A DNA stretch of 45,473 bases. Origin: GCA-2731375 sp964507245 (GTDB lineage: Bacteria > Pseudomonadota > Alphaproteobacteria > GCA-2731375). Position 1 is the first letter of the stretch. Each line of letters begins with the position of its first letter. Below, piece after piece: positions 16,229 to 25,058 of this stretch. Both the position numbers and the translations under genes were made by a program. The notes under the pieces were generated by a model. That model saw only the letters and a list, made by a program, of their open reading frames with translations, was not told where the DNA came from and made no database searches. Where the stretch lies: assembly GCA_964507245.1 (NCBI GenBank), contig CAZDQC010000015.1, positions 1 through 45,473 on the forward strand, given 5' to 3'.

Positions 16229-18151
16229 GTGCCCAACAGTACGACGCCCCTGCTGGATACCATCCACAATCCTGCTGATACGCGCACCTTGTCGGAGGAT
16301 CAATTGCGGCAGCTGGCCGAAGAGCTTCGAGCCGAGACAATTGATGCCGTTGCCCAAACCGGCGGTCATTTGGGCGCGGGCCTGGGGGTAGTCGAATTGA
16401 CCGTTGCCCTGCACCACGTCTTTGACACACCGGACGACATATTGATCTGGGACGTGGGCCACCAGGCTTATCCTCATAAGATTTTGACCGGCCGCCGAGA
16501 TCGTATCCGGACTTTGCGTCAGGGCGGTGGCTTATCGGGTTTCACAAAGCGGTCGGAAAGTAACTATGACCCGTTCGGAACCGCCCATTCCTCCACCTCC
16601 ATCTCAGCGGCTCTGGGGTTCGCCGTAGCGCGGGACTTAGATGGCCGGGATAACAACGTTGTGGCGGTGATCGGCGACGGTGCCATGAGTGCGGGCATGG
16701 CGTTCGAAGCCATGAATAACGCGGGTTCGCTCAACACGCGATTGATAGTGATCCTGAACGATAACGATATGTCCATCGCGCCTCCTGTAGGCGCCATGAG
16801 CGCCTATCTTTCGCGGTTGTTGTCATCGCGCCCATATCGCGGCTTGCGTCATTTCGCCAAGCAGTTAGCGCAAAAGATGCCTGAGCCCCTGGAGCGCACC
16901 GCACGTCGGGCCGAGGAATATGCCCGCGGCATGATCACGGGCGGTACCTTGTTCGAGGAGTTAGGGTTCTTCTACGTGGGACCGATTGATGGCCATAACC
17001 TAGACCACTTGCTACCGATCTTGAAAAACGTCAAGGAGGCCCGACGCACCAATCCAATTCTAGTGCATGTGGTAACGCAAAAGGGTAAGGGTTATCCTCC
17101 GGCTGAAGAATCAGCGGACAAATATCATGGCGTCTCCCGCTTTGACGTAGTGACCGGGGCGCAGGCAAAATCCAAGCCTAACGCGCCGAACTACACAAAC
17201 GTATTTTCCGACCAATTGGTGCGTGAGGGGGAACGGGACGAAAAGATTGTGGCGATTACCGCTGCTATGCCATCTGGCACGGGACTGGCGGAATTTCAAA
17301 AGAAGTTTCCGGACCGCTGTTTCGATGTCGGCATCGCCGAGCAACATGGTGTGACCTTCGCCGCTGGACTGGCGGCGGATGGTTACCGGCCCTTTGCTGC
17401 TATTTATTCCACGTTTCTCCAGCGGGCATACGACCAGGTGGTGCATGACGTAGCGATCCAGAAACTGCCTGTGCGTTTTGCGATCGACCGAGCGGGCCTA
17501 GTCGGTGCCGACGGGCCCACACACGCCGGTTCGTTCGATATAACCTATCTAGCCACTCTGCCCAATTTCGTGGTCATGGCAGCGGCGGACGAGGCTGAAT
17601 TGGCGCAAATGATCGCCACAGCTGCCCGTATCGATGACAGGCCCTCGGCTTTCCGATATCCCCGTGGCGAGGGGGAAGGTGTGGATATTTCCCAACCGGC
17701 CGTACCTTTGGAAATCGGCAAGGGCCGGGTGCTGCGTGAAGGGAACATTGTGGCAATCCTGTCTTTTGGTTCGCGTCTGGGCGAATCCTTAAAGGCGGCC
17801 GAAGAATTGACGGCCAAGGGATTCTCGACCACCGTCGCAGATGCTCGGTTTTGCAAACCGTTGGACGTGGATCTGGTTTGCAATCTAGCCCGTGATCACG
17901 ATGTCTTACTCATCATAGAGGAGGGATCTATTGGCGGTTTCGCGGCCCATGTGCTGCAATGTCTGGAACGCCAAGAATTGCTGCAGGATGGCGCTAAGGT
18001 ACGTACAATGATGCTGCCGGATTTTTTCATTGATCATGACACGCCCAAGAAAATGTATTCCGCCGCCGGCTTGAACGCGCCCGATATTGTGGCTACGGCC
18101 TTGTCCGCCTTGGGCCGGGCTGAAACCGTCAAGGAGCCCAAGCTGGCCTGA
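16229..18151 (+). CDS. dxs: 1-deoxy-D-xylulose-5-phosphate synthase
   Basis: First enzyme of the MEP isoprenoid pathway: thiamine-diphosphate-dependent condensation of pyruvate and glyceraldehyde 3-phosphate. Residues 150-180 hold the ThDP/Mg motif GDGAMSAGMAFEAMNNAG followed by NDNDMSI. The transketolase-type pyrimidine domain contains DVGIAEQHGVTFAAGLA and RAGLVGADGPTHAG. Length 640 is usual. The start is GTG, preceded by the ribosome site GGAGTAAG, and no better start lies nearby. It follows ispA by 23 bases and precedes tlyA by 17. Confidence 0.96.
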   Translation: MPNSTTPLLDTIHNPADTRTLSEDQLRQLAEELRAETIDAVAQTGGHLGAGLGVVELTVALHHVFDTPDDILIWDVGHQAYPHKILTGRRDRIRTLRQGGGLSGFTKRSESNYDPFGTAHSSTSISAALGFAVARDLDGRDNNVVAVIGDGAMSAGMAFEAMNNAGSLNTRLIVILNDNDMSIAPPVGAMSAYLSRLLSSRPYRGLRHFAKQLAQKMPEPLERTARRAEEYARGMITGGTLFEELGFFYVGPIDGHNLDHLLPILKNVKEARRTNPILVHVVTQKGKGYPPAEESADKYHGVSRFDVVTGAQAKSKPNAPNYTNVFSDQLVREGERDEKIVAITAAMPSGTGLAEFQKKFPDRCFDVGIAEQHGVTFAAGLAADGYRPFAAIYSTFLQRAYDQVVHDVAIQKLPVRFAIDRAGLVGADGPTHAGSFDITYLATLPNFVVMAAADEAELAQMIATAARIDDRPSAFRYPRGEGEGVDISQPAVPLEIGKGRVLREGNIVAILSFGSRLGESLKAAEELTAKGFSTTVADARFCKPLDVDLVCNLARDHDVLLIIEEGSIGGFAAHVLQCLERQELLQDGAKVRTMMLPDFFIDHDTPKKMYSAAGLNAPDIVATALSALGRAETVKEPKLA

Positions 18152-18168
18152 AGCGCCAGACCAAATTC

Positions 18169-18927
18169 ATGGCAGCAAACGCCAAAACCAAGAAACTGCG
18201 GTTGGATTTGCTGCTGGTCGAGCGTGGCCTGGCGGAAAGTCGCAGCAAGGCTCAGGCCTTGATTATGTCTGGCAATGTGCATGGCCCGGATCGCCGTCTT
18301 GATAAACCGGGTCAGGAATTGGCCATTGATGCCCAGATTATCGTCAAGGGAGAGGAGCAGCCTTGGGTTTCGCGCGGTGGTATTAAGTTGGCCCACGGGC
18401 TCGTGTCATTTGCAATCGATCCCAAGGGGTTGATTTGCTTAGACATTGGTGCCTCGACGGGTGGTTTCACTGACGTCTTACTGCAAGCGGGTGCAGCAAG
18501 GGTTTATGCTGTTGACGTGGGCCGTGGTCAGTTGGCTTGGTCTTTGCGCAATAACGAGCAGGTGGTGGTGTTGGAGAGGACCAATGCCAGGTACTTGAGT
18601 CGTGAGCAAGTACCCGAAGCTATCGACATGGTTGTCTGTGACGCTTCCTTCATCGGCTTGCGCACCGTCCTGCCCGCAGCATTGTCTTTGACTGCATCCG
18701 GCGCCTGTTTGGTGGCGCTGATCAAGCCGCAGTTTGAGGTCGGTCCTAGTTGTGTTGGCAAGGGCGGCGTAGTACGTGACCCTGAATTGCATGCCCAGGT
18801 TTGTGTCGACATGCTTGAATGGCTGAATGAACAAGATGGCTGGACCGCCTTAGGCACTGTCGTTAGCCCCATCAAGAGACCCCGAGGCAATCTAGAATTT
18901 CTGATTGCCGGCCGCCGCAACGGATAA
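18169..18927 (+). CDS. tlyA: TlyA-family 16S/23S rRNA (cytidine-2'-O)-methyltransferase
   Basis: S4-domain plus FtsJ/RrmJ-like methyltransferase (252 residues). It 2'-O-methylates rRNA cytidines in characterised members. Some homologues are also annotated as haemolysins. The N-terminal S4 domain reads RLDLLLVERGLAESRSKAQ, with a basic patch. The Rossmann SAM motif is CLDIGASTGGFTDVLLQAGA, followed by VYAVDVGRGQLAWSL, and the catalytic-lysine region is ALIKPQFEVG. It lies downstream of dxs, a common alphaproteobacterial position, and abuts the following RNA methyltransferase gene. Confidence 0.93.
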   Translation: MAANAKTKKLRLDLLLVERGLAESRSKAQALIMSGNVHGPDRRLDKPGQELAIDAQIIVKGEEQPWVSRGGIKLAHGLVSFAIDPKGLICLDIGASTGGFTDVLLQAGAARVYAVDVGRGQLAWSLRNNEQVVVLERTNARYLSREQVPEAIDMVVCDASFIGLRTVLPAALSLTASGACLVALIKPQFEVGPSCVGKGGVVRDPELHAQVCVDMLEWLNEQDGWTALGTVVSPIKRPRGNLEFLIAGRRNG

Positions 18928-18931
18928 TTTA

Positions 18932-20176
18932 TTGTCAATCTTCGACATTAAGTCCATCGGCGCCCGCGGCGATGGCATTGCCGATTCTTGTGGCCGAGTA
19001 GTTTATATCCCCCATACTGCGACTGGGGATCGTGTGGAGGCGACGATCGTCTTCAGGCGTAATGACGTGCTGATTGCGCGTCTTGACCAGGTCTTGAACC
19101 CAGGAGCGGACCGGATTAAGGCGCCCTGCCCACATTTTGGCTTCTGCGGCGGCTGCGCCCTTCAACATGTGCGAGATGACGCCTACCGCGACTGGAAGGT
19201 CAACCTTATCCGACAAGCCATGTCCCGCCGGGATTTGGATGTTTCCAAAATTCAGGACTTTGTTGTTGTCCCTACCGCCAGTCGCCGCAGAGCCCGCTTG
19301 ACCGCTCGGCGGACCCAAAGCGGCGTACAATTGGGCTTTAACGCGGCGGCAAGCCACAACATCATCAATATTGAACAATGTCATATTCTAGTACCCGCGA
19401 TTACGGCTGTGTTGGATGATTTGCGCGCCCTTTTGGAGGTCCTGTTGCCCGCAAGCGGGAAAGCCAATGTCCATATCACGGAAACGGCAACAGGCTTGGA
19501 CATTTGGCTGGCCGCCAATATCAGCCATAGTGCAGAAAACGACATGTGTCTCGCTGAATTTGCAGAATCCGCCGATTTGGCCCGCCTATCCGTAGGCCTC
19601 CAACCCGAAGCTACCTTGGTTCGTCGGATACCACGCGTGAACATTCAGGGAGTTGCCATCACGCCGCCGCCGGGTGGCTTCCTGCAGGCCAGCTTGATGG
19701 GAGAACAAAGCCTAGCAGCGATTGTGCGCCAAGGCGTTGGGGATGCTGCGAAGATCGTGGATCTGTTCGCCGGCTTAGGTACATTCAGCTTCGCTATGGG
19801 ACGAGATGTCGAGATTGTTGCCGTGGAAAGTGATAACGATCAGGTCCAAGCCATGATCGAGGGCTGTAATGCGGCGCGCCTCACAAGGATTGAAGTAAAG
19901 ATGCGGGATTTGGTGCGCCGTCCTCTTTTGGTGGTGGAGTTGAATGGGTTCGAGGCGGTTGTGTTCGATCCACCGCGGGCCGGTGCCCGCAACCAATCAC
20001 AAATTTTAGCGGATTCGAAAGTGCCAAGAATCGTCGGGGTATCCTGCAACCTATCCACTTTTGTTCGCGACGTACGGACGCTGGTTGACGGTGGTTATCA
20101 CCTACTATCAGTAACTCCAGTTGATCAGTTTCCCTGGAGCCGTCACCTGGAACTTGTTGCATGTTTACAAAGGTAG
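18932..20176 (+). CDS. Class I SAM-dependent RNA (uracil-5-)methyltransferase, RlmD/TrmA family
   Basis: Methylates a uridine at C5 in 23S rRNA or tRNA. The protein has an N-terminal TRAM-like beta domain (IGARGDGIADSCGRVVYIP). A [4Fe-4S] cysteine cluster follows in CPHFGFCGGCALQH, with the fourth Cys in IEQCHI. The Rossmann motif is VDLFAGLGTFSFAMG. The catalytic Cys is in VGVSCNLSTFVRD, preceded by FDPPRAGA. The chosen start is the TTG at 18932, 9 bases after a GGAT sequence. Another TTG at 18905 would overlap tlyA by 23 bases. Both are weak, so the N-terminus is uncertain. Confidence 0.9.
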   Translation: MSIFDIKSIGARGDGIADSCGRVVYIPHTATGDRVEATIVFRRNDVLIARLDQVLNPGADRIKAPCPHFGFCGGCALQHVRDDAYRDWKVNLIRQAMSRRDLDVSKIQDFVVVPTASRRRARLTARRTQSGVQLGFNAAASHNIINIEQCHILVPAITAVLDDLRALLEVLLPASGKANVHITETATGLDIWLAANISHSAENDMCLAEFAESADLARLSVGLQPEATLVRRIPRVNIQGVAITPPPGGFLQASLMGEQSLAAIVRQGVGDAAKIVDLFAGLGTFSFAMGRDVEIVAVESDNDQVQAMIEGCNAARLTRIEVKMRDLVRRPLLVVELNGFEAVVFDPPRAGARNQSQILADSKVPRIVGVSCNLSTFVRDVRTLVDGGYHLLSVTPVDQFPWSRHLELVACLQR

Positions 20177-20589
20177 TGCGGGTTGAACACATACCCGTCG
20201 TGACCGACTATGGCTCCCTGGCTTTAGAAAGTTGTTGTTAGGAGAAATATGGTCTTGCCCTATTCCATTCGTTGCGCCTCAGCGCAAGGTCACCGCAACC
20301 ACAAGCTGCCATTGTGCGTATTTGTTTATGTTCGAGAAAAGTGGGTCATTCGCCGGCTCCAAGGGGTTAACTTGTGGCGCCACTGAATTTTCTCCTACAA
20401 GCCGGGAGCAACTTCGCAGGTTGGGTCAGCGGCAACGATTTGGGCAATTCAGGAGAAATTATTGGCGGAGGTTGTCTGTTTCATCAAAAACAGAAAGTTT
20501 GACCTTCGTGTGTTGTAATTGGATTCTCATGATTTTTTGGTACTCTCAAGCTTGAACGCAAAACTAGTTAGGAAAATGGGAGCGAGGCA
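20177..20589. other. 413-base spacer after the RNA methyltransferase; no firmly supported gene
   Basis: No recognised gene or RNA. The motif AGGAGAAAT occurs directly at 20240-20248 and again at 20451-20459, and an inverted near-copy (ATTTTCTCCT) lies at 20387-20396. The first copy is positioned as a strong ribosome site before an ATG at 20249 that opens a 45-codon frame ending at 20386. The predicted peptide has no familiar domain. A small gene here is possible but weakly supported. Confidence 0.3.
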
Positions 20590-21252
20590 ATGGGCAGCAT
20601 GATTGATTTTGCCAGGCCAGACGGCGGCAGCACACGGGGATATCTCGCTACGGCGGGAGCGGACCGACCGTCCATGGTGGTCATCCAGGAATGGTGGGGC
20701 CTGAATGATCAGATTTGCGGTGTCGCCGATCGATTTGCCCGCGCTGGTTACAACGCCCTGGCGCCCGATCTGTATGAAGGCCGAGTAACACAGGAACCGG
20801 ACGAGGCCAATCATATGATGAGCGGCCTAGATTTTCCTGGCGCAACCAACCAAGACATTCGCGGTGCGGCGCAGCATCTACAAGCGATTGGTGGCAAGGT
20901 CGGCGTTATGGGATTTTGCATGGGCGGCGCCCTGACCATTGCAGCCGCCGTGCATGTTCCTGAATTCGCCGTCGGCGTCTGTTTTTACGGTATTCCACCA
21001 CAGGAATTTGCCAATCCAGAAAATGTAGCAATGCCGCTGCAAGGGCATTTTGCTAATCAGGACGATTGGTGCACGCCCGAGGCTGTGAATGAATTGGAGG
21101 CGACCCTAACCGCGGCTGAGGCCAATGCTGAAATCCATCGATACGATGCAGCCCATGGTTTTTTTAACGAAACAAGTGAGGCGGCTTATCATGCAGCCTC
21201 AGCCAATCAGGCTTGGCAGCGTATGAGCGATTATTTGTCCTCCAACCTATAA
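20590..21252 (+). CDS. Dienelactone hydrolase family protein
   Basis: Alpha/beta hydrolase of the carboxymethylenebutenolidase family (220 residues). The catalytic set matches dienelactone hydrolase: nucleophile Cys110 in GFCMGG, Asp158/159 in NQDDW, His189 in DAAHGFF, and the regulatory Glu34 in QEWWGL. Characterised members open dienelactones during chlorocatechol degradation, but many genomic copies act on other esters or lactones. No chloroaromatic genes adjoin it here. ATG at 20590 follows GCGAGG; an in-frame ATG at 20599 is an alternative. Its 3' end overlaps a decayed thioesterase on the other strand. Confidence 0.92.
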   Translation: MGSMIDFARPDGGSTRGYLATAGADRPSMVVIQEWWGLNDQICGVADRFARAGYNALAPDLYEGRVTQEPDEANHMMSGLDFPGATNQDIRGAAQHLQAIGGKVGVMGFCMGGALTIAAAVHVPEFAVGVCFYGIPPQEFANPENVAMPLQGHFANQDDWCTPEAVNELEATLTAAEANAEIHRYDAAHGFFNETSEAAYHAASANQAWQRMSDYLSSNL

Positions 21253-21654
21253 CAAACGCTTTTCGTACGTCTTGGGGAATGGGGGCCGTATTAGTACCAT
21301 TCAGAAATACCATGATTGATTGCGCTGTAGCGATACAGGTATCGTCCTTGAATAGGCCGACTCCGGGCGTAATCGATTTGATGCCTATTGCCACCAGCCG
21401 AGTGCCAACACTGACTCGACCGGGGGCTCGGCTTCTGCGTCGAAATTGATTTCTGGGTGGGTGATGACCCAACGTTTGCCACGCGCGCGGTTGAACGTTT
21501 CTAAACGCAACCTCGCCACCCGACCGTTTCCCACATAGGCTTCTAGGATGGTGTTATTGATATGACCACCGGCGTCCGTATCGGCAATCCGAATATTATT
21601 TGTTATACAATCTTTGGAAATTTTCTGGATCGGTGAGATTGATGCTAGCGTCAT
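21164..21654 (-). pseudogene. Frameshifted acyl-CoA thioesterase (4HBT/hotdog family)
   Basis: Two overlapping minus-strand frames together make one hotdog thioesterase. The first, from ATG 21654, contains IRIADTDAGGHINNTILEAY, the 4HBT active-site signature with the catalytic Asp, and runs to HPEINFDAEAEPP. The second continues with GRVSVGTRLVAIGIKS, then VGLFKDDTCIATAQSIMVFL and IPQDVRKAF, the expected C-terminal half. The switch falls at a run of five identical bases at 21422-21426, so a one-base indel there splits the gene. A true frameshift mutation or a sequencing error would look the same. The second frame runs on into the antisense of the dienelactone hydrolase 3' end, so the original stop may have been lost as well. 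Confidence 0.75.
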
Positions 21655-21816
21655 TCATTCTTAAATTTATCTCGCTACTGAGCAACCAGCTTGATCAGGG
21701 CGGTCATTAAACACAATTTCATGTCAGCCAATTCTGGCAACAGCGATTATTAAAAATAAACTAGGCGCCGCTCGCAATTAGCAAGATTGCCCCCAAACCG
21801 TTTAGATGCCATCGTC

Positions 21817-22890
21817 TCATGAGCCGGTTTGAGCACGGTGACGCAACATGTGGTCCGTCAGAACACAGGCTATCATGGCTTCGCCCACGGGCACCGCCCG
21901 AATGCCGACACAAGGGTCGTGTCGACCTTTGGTCACCACCTCGGTCGCGTTGCCGGATGTGTCGACGGTGTTCCGTGGGGTCAAGATCGATGAAGTCGCC
22001 TTAACTACGAACCGCACTACGATATCCTGTCCGCTAGAAATCCCGCCCAGGACGCCGCCGTTATGATTGGTGGAGAAGTTCGGTCCGTCGTTTCCGGGCA
22101 GCATTTCGTCTGCCGACTCCGCACCCTGCAGGGCCGCCGCGCCAAAGCCGGCCCCGATTTCCACGCCCTTGACCGCATTAATGCCCATCATGCTGGCAGC
22201 GAGGTCGGCATCCAGTTTGCCATAGATCGGCGCGCCCCAGCCCGCCGGTATGCCGGAAGCGTGTACTTCAACAACAGCACCTACGGACGAGCCCGCTTTG
22301 CGAATGCCGTCCAGATAATCCGACCAAAGCGCAACTGTGTCGGCATCAGGGCAATTAAAGGCGTTGTTGTCTACTTCATTCCAGTCCCATTTGCTGTCGG
22401 AAACGCTGTGTTTGCCTACCTGCCGTAAGGCGCCGCGAATGATGATATCCGGGCCCAATACCTTGCGTGCCACTGCTCCTGCGGCCACTCGGCAGGCGGT
22501 CTCCCTAGCCGAGGCGCGGCCGCCGCCTCGAGGGTCACGAATGCCGTATTTGGCGTGATAGGTGTAGTCGGCATGGCCAGGGCGAAAAGTCTTGGCGATG
22601 CCGCTGTAATCCTTGGGCCGTTGATCGACGTTCTCTATTAGCAGACTAATGGGAGTGCCTGTGGTTTTGCCTTCATAAATACCTGAGAGGATCCGTACCT
22701 GATCGCTCTCCTGACGTTGGGTGACGAATCGCGAAATACCTGGCCGACGACGATCTAACCAGGGTTGAATATCGGCTTCCGACAATTCCAAAAGTGGCGG
22801 AACGCCATCAATTACACAACCGATAGCTGGACCATGACTTTCGCCCCAGGTCGTAACCCGAAATATCTTGCCGAAGCTGTTGTGAGACAT
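21817..22890 (-). CDS. aroC: Chorismate synthase
   Basis: Last step of the shikimate pathway: FMN-dependent 1,4-elimination of phosphate from EPSP to chorismate, the precursor of aromatic amino acids and folate. The 357-residue protein starts MSHNSFGKIFRVTTWGESHGPAIGC (family signature 1 region). It also shows RPGHADYTYHAKYGIRDPRGGGRAS and the late AVPVGEAMIACVLTDHML. Length is normal. It follows fabI by 15 bases, the usual arrangement in this group. Confidence 0.97.
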   Translation of the reverse strand: MSHNSFGKIFRVTTWGESHGPAIGCVIDGVPPLLELSEADIQPWLDRRRPGISRFVTQRQESDQVRILSGIYEGKTTGTPISLLIENVDQRPKDYSGIAKTFRPGHADYTYHAKYGIRDPRGGGRASARETACRVAAGAVARKVLGPDIIIRGALRQVGKHSVSDSKWDWNEVDNNAFNCPDADTVALWSDYLDGIRKAGSSVGAVVEVHASGIPAGWGAPIYGKLDADLAASMMGINAVKGVEIGAGFGAAALQGAESADEMLPGNDGPNFSTNHNGGVLGGISSGQDIVVRFVVKATSSILTPRNTVDTSGNATEVVTKGRHDPCVGIRAVPVGEAMIACVLTDHMLRHRAQTGS

Positions 22891-22905
22891 GGGGCGGTAT
22901 TCAGG

Positions 22906-23730
22906 CTAGACGGTTGAAATGTCTGGCGCGTCCACAGCCTTCATGCCGACAATGTTGTATCCGCAGTCAACATGATGGGTCTCACCTGTTACGGAACTGC
23001 CCAAGTCACTAAGCAAATACATAGCCGCGCCGCCAACTTCGTCAATCCCGACGTTGCGCCTCATGGGAGAATTGTATTCATTCCATTTCAGGATATAGCG
23101 AAAGTCGCCAATGCCGGAAGCCGCCAGGGTTTTGATGGGCCCGGCCGAAATCGCATTTACACGGATGTTCGAAGGGCCCAGGTCGACGGCCAAATAGCGT
23201 ACGCTGGCCTCTAGCGCCGCCTTGGCCACGCCCATAACATTATAATGAGGCATGACCCGTTCGGCGCCAAAATATGTCAAGGTGATAATGGAGCCGCCGC
23301 TGGTCATTAGTCCTTCCGCCCGTTGACAAAGGGTGGTGAAGGAATAGCAAGATATGTCCACGGACCTAGTGAAGTTGCCAGGCGTTGTATCAACATAACG
23401 GCCATCCAGTTCATCCTTGTCCGCATAGGCAATGGCGTGGACCATGAAATCGAGACTACCCCACGTCTTTTCAATCTGTTCAAAAACAGCGTCCATACTG
23501 GCGTCGTCAGCGACGTCACACGGCATAATCAATTCGGATTCGACAGAGACCGCCAACGGCTGAACCCGTTTTTCCAAGGCCTCGCCCTGGAAAGTGAAAG
23601 CCAATTCGGCACCCTGTTCCGCGGCAGCCTTAGCCACGCCCCAAGCAATCGAGCGGTTGTTTGCCACTCCCATGATCAAGCCGCGACGGCCCGCCAACAA
23701 TCCTGCCCCAGACATACTTTGCCTCGTCAA
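22906..23730 (-). CDS. fabI: Enoyl-[acyl-carrier-protein] reductase (NADH)
   Basis: Reduces trans-2-enoyl-ACP in the last step of each fatty-acid elongation cycle; FabI-type SDR. The 274-residue protein has the divergent nucleotide motif GLIMGVANNRSIAWG. The catalytic Tyr and Lys lie in LTYFGAERVMPHYNVMGVAKAAL, with spacing Tyr-x6-Met-Gly-Val-Ala-Lys as in FabI enzymes. SAGPIKTLAASGIGDF follows. Triclosan and isoniazid-type inhibitors target this family. It lies between the DnaJ-like gene and aroC on the minus strand. Confidence 0.96.
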   Translation of the reverse strand: MTRQSMSGAGLLAGRRGLIMGVANNRSIAWGVAKAAAEQGAELAFTFQGEALEKRVQPLAVSVESELIMPCDVADDASMDAVFEQIEKTWGSLDFMVHAIAYADKDELDGRYVDTTPGNFTRSVDISCYSFTTLCQRAEGLMTSGGSIITLTYFGAERVMPHYNVMGVAKAALEASVRYLAVDLGPSNIRVNAISAGPIKTLAASGIGDFRYILKWNEYNSPMRRNVGIDEVGGAAMYLLSDLGSSVTGETHHVDCGYNIVGMKAVDAPDISTV

Positions 23731-23820
23731 ACCAGTTGAAATCTCGAACGTTTGGTTATTCTACACCAAGCGGTGGATGGGGCAACTTGACAAACGATTT
23801 GGAATCTGCGGATGACGTGG

Positions 23821-24744
23821 CTATTCGTTATCGGCCGCTTTTTCCCGGATCTTCGCCCATTCTTCTAGCAGCGCCGAAAGTTCGGGGTCAGGCGGGTCGG
23901 GCAACATAACCTGCAGCCTGACATATTGATTGCCGTGTGCCTTCGCCTTTGGAGACTTGATACCCTTGCCTTTCAATCGGAGGGTTTGGCCGCTATTCGC
24001 GCCCTTGGGGATGGACATGGTGACAGATCCATCGATAGTTGGCACCTCGACCTTCGCACCCAGCACGGCGTCCGCCAGATTGACCGATAAATCTAAATGG
24101 ATATCCGTCCCTTCAAGCCGGAGCTGGGGATGTTTGTTGATGCTAATCTCGACTAATACGTCGCCGGCACCAGCCGGGCCGGTGTCGCCCTGGCCCCGCA
24201 GGCGAATTTGTTGGCCCTCTTCTATACCAGCGGGAATGTGCACGTCCAACATCTTACCGTCGGGCAGGGTAATACGGCGGGTGGATCCCTTGGCTGCATC
24301 CAGAAAATCAACGGTGATTTTGTAAGATTTATCGGCTCCCTTCTGCTGGCGGGAGCCGCCGCTTCGTACACCGCCACCACGCATATTGGAGAAGAATTCG
24401 CCGAATATATCCTCGGCGTTAAATCCCTGGGCACCACCAAACCCGCCGCCGAAATTGCTGCCAAACCCTCCCCCGGGGCCGCCGCGTCCGCCAGCGTACT
24501 CATAGTGGTAGCGCGCCTTTTCTTGTCCATCCTCACCAATTTCGCCATTGTCGTAACGCTTGCGGTTATCTGGGTCACCAACCAAGGAGTAGGCGGCGGA
24601 AACTTCCTTGAAACGATTGGCGACAACGCTGTCATCTGGGTTTAAATCCGGATGCAGTTTTTTGGCCAACTTGTGATAGGCCTTTTTAATTGCACTATCG
24701 CTGGCGGTCTGTGACACCCCCAGCACTTCATAAGGATCGCGCAT
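23821..24744 (-). CDS. DnaJ C-terminal domain protein (CbpA-like type II J-protein)
   Basis: Co-chaperone that stimulates DnaK ATPase. Order of parts: an N-terminal J domain with the HPD motif (KKLHPDLNPDD), then a Gly/Phe-rich linker (GGRGGPGGGFG, FGGGFGGAQGF). Two C-terminal beta domains follow (DGKMLDVHIPAGIEEGQQIRLRG; TMSIPKGANSGQTLRLKGKGI). The zinc-finger CxxCxGxG repeats of true DnaJ are absent, making it a CbpA-type protein. The start MRDPYEVLGV (24744) was preferred over two upstream in-frame ATGs because the J domain normally begins there. First gene of the J-protein-fabI-aroC group. Confidence 0.93.
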   Translation of the reverse strand: MRDPYEVLGVSQTASDSAIKKAYHKLAKKLHPDLNPDDSVVANRFKEVSAAYSLVGDPDNRKRYDNGEIGEDGQEKARYHYEYAGGRGGPGGGFGSNFGGGFGGAQGFNAEDIFGEFFSNMRGGGVRSGGSRQQKGADKSYKITVDFLDAAKGSTRRITLPDGKMLDVHIPAGIEEGQQIRLRGQGDTGPAGAGDVLVEISINKHPQLRLEGTDIHLDLSVNLADAVLGAKVEVPTIDGSVTMSIPKGANSGQTLRLKGKGIKSPKAKAHGNQYVRLQVMLPDPPDPELSALLEEWAKIREKAADNE

Positions 24745-25058
24745 CTTCGCCTTGTCCAAATAAGGGTATAATTTTGAGTTAGGCACGGTCATACCGCGAC
24801 ACAAGTAACATTCCAAACTTAATATTTTCATAATAGTGAATAGTTAACAGGCCCCAGAGTTATTTTTTGATTTGCTTTTTGTTCAATAGCCTAAATAAGC
24901 CAATGGGCGGTGTAGGGTGCCGCTGGGGTTATGCGCGGTTTAGTGCGTTCTGTGAAATTTCGCTGCGCCATGAAATTGTGCGACGGCCCGGTCCAGACAA
25001 AAAACCCGTGCGGACTATCAGTTTTGGTAAATTTGTATTTCTAGAATAACTTACCCAG
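24745..25058. other. 314-base spacer upstream of the J-protein gene
   Basis: AT-richer than the genes around it and presumed to hold the J-protein promoter. Both strands have short frames of 45-60 codons, none with a recognisable domain or a good start. I see no RNA gene, repeat or clear operator. Confidence 0.3.

Noticed and set aside
20232..20555. 107-codon plus-strand frame in the spacer before the dienelactone hydrolase
   Set aside because: Arginine-rich, no domain, and it starts at a non-ATG codon with no ribosome site; a shorter frame from ATG 20249 is better placed but also unproven.
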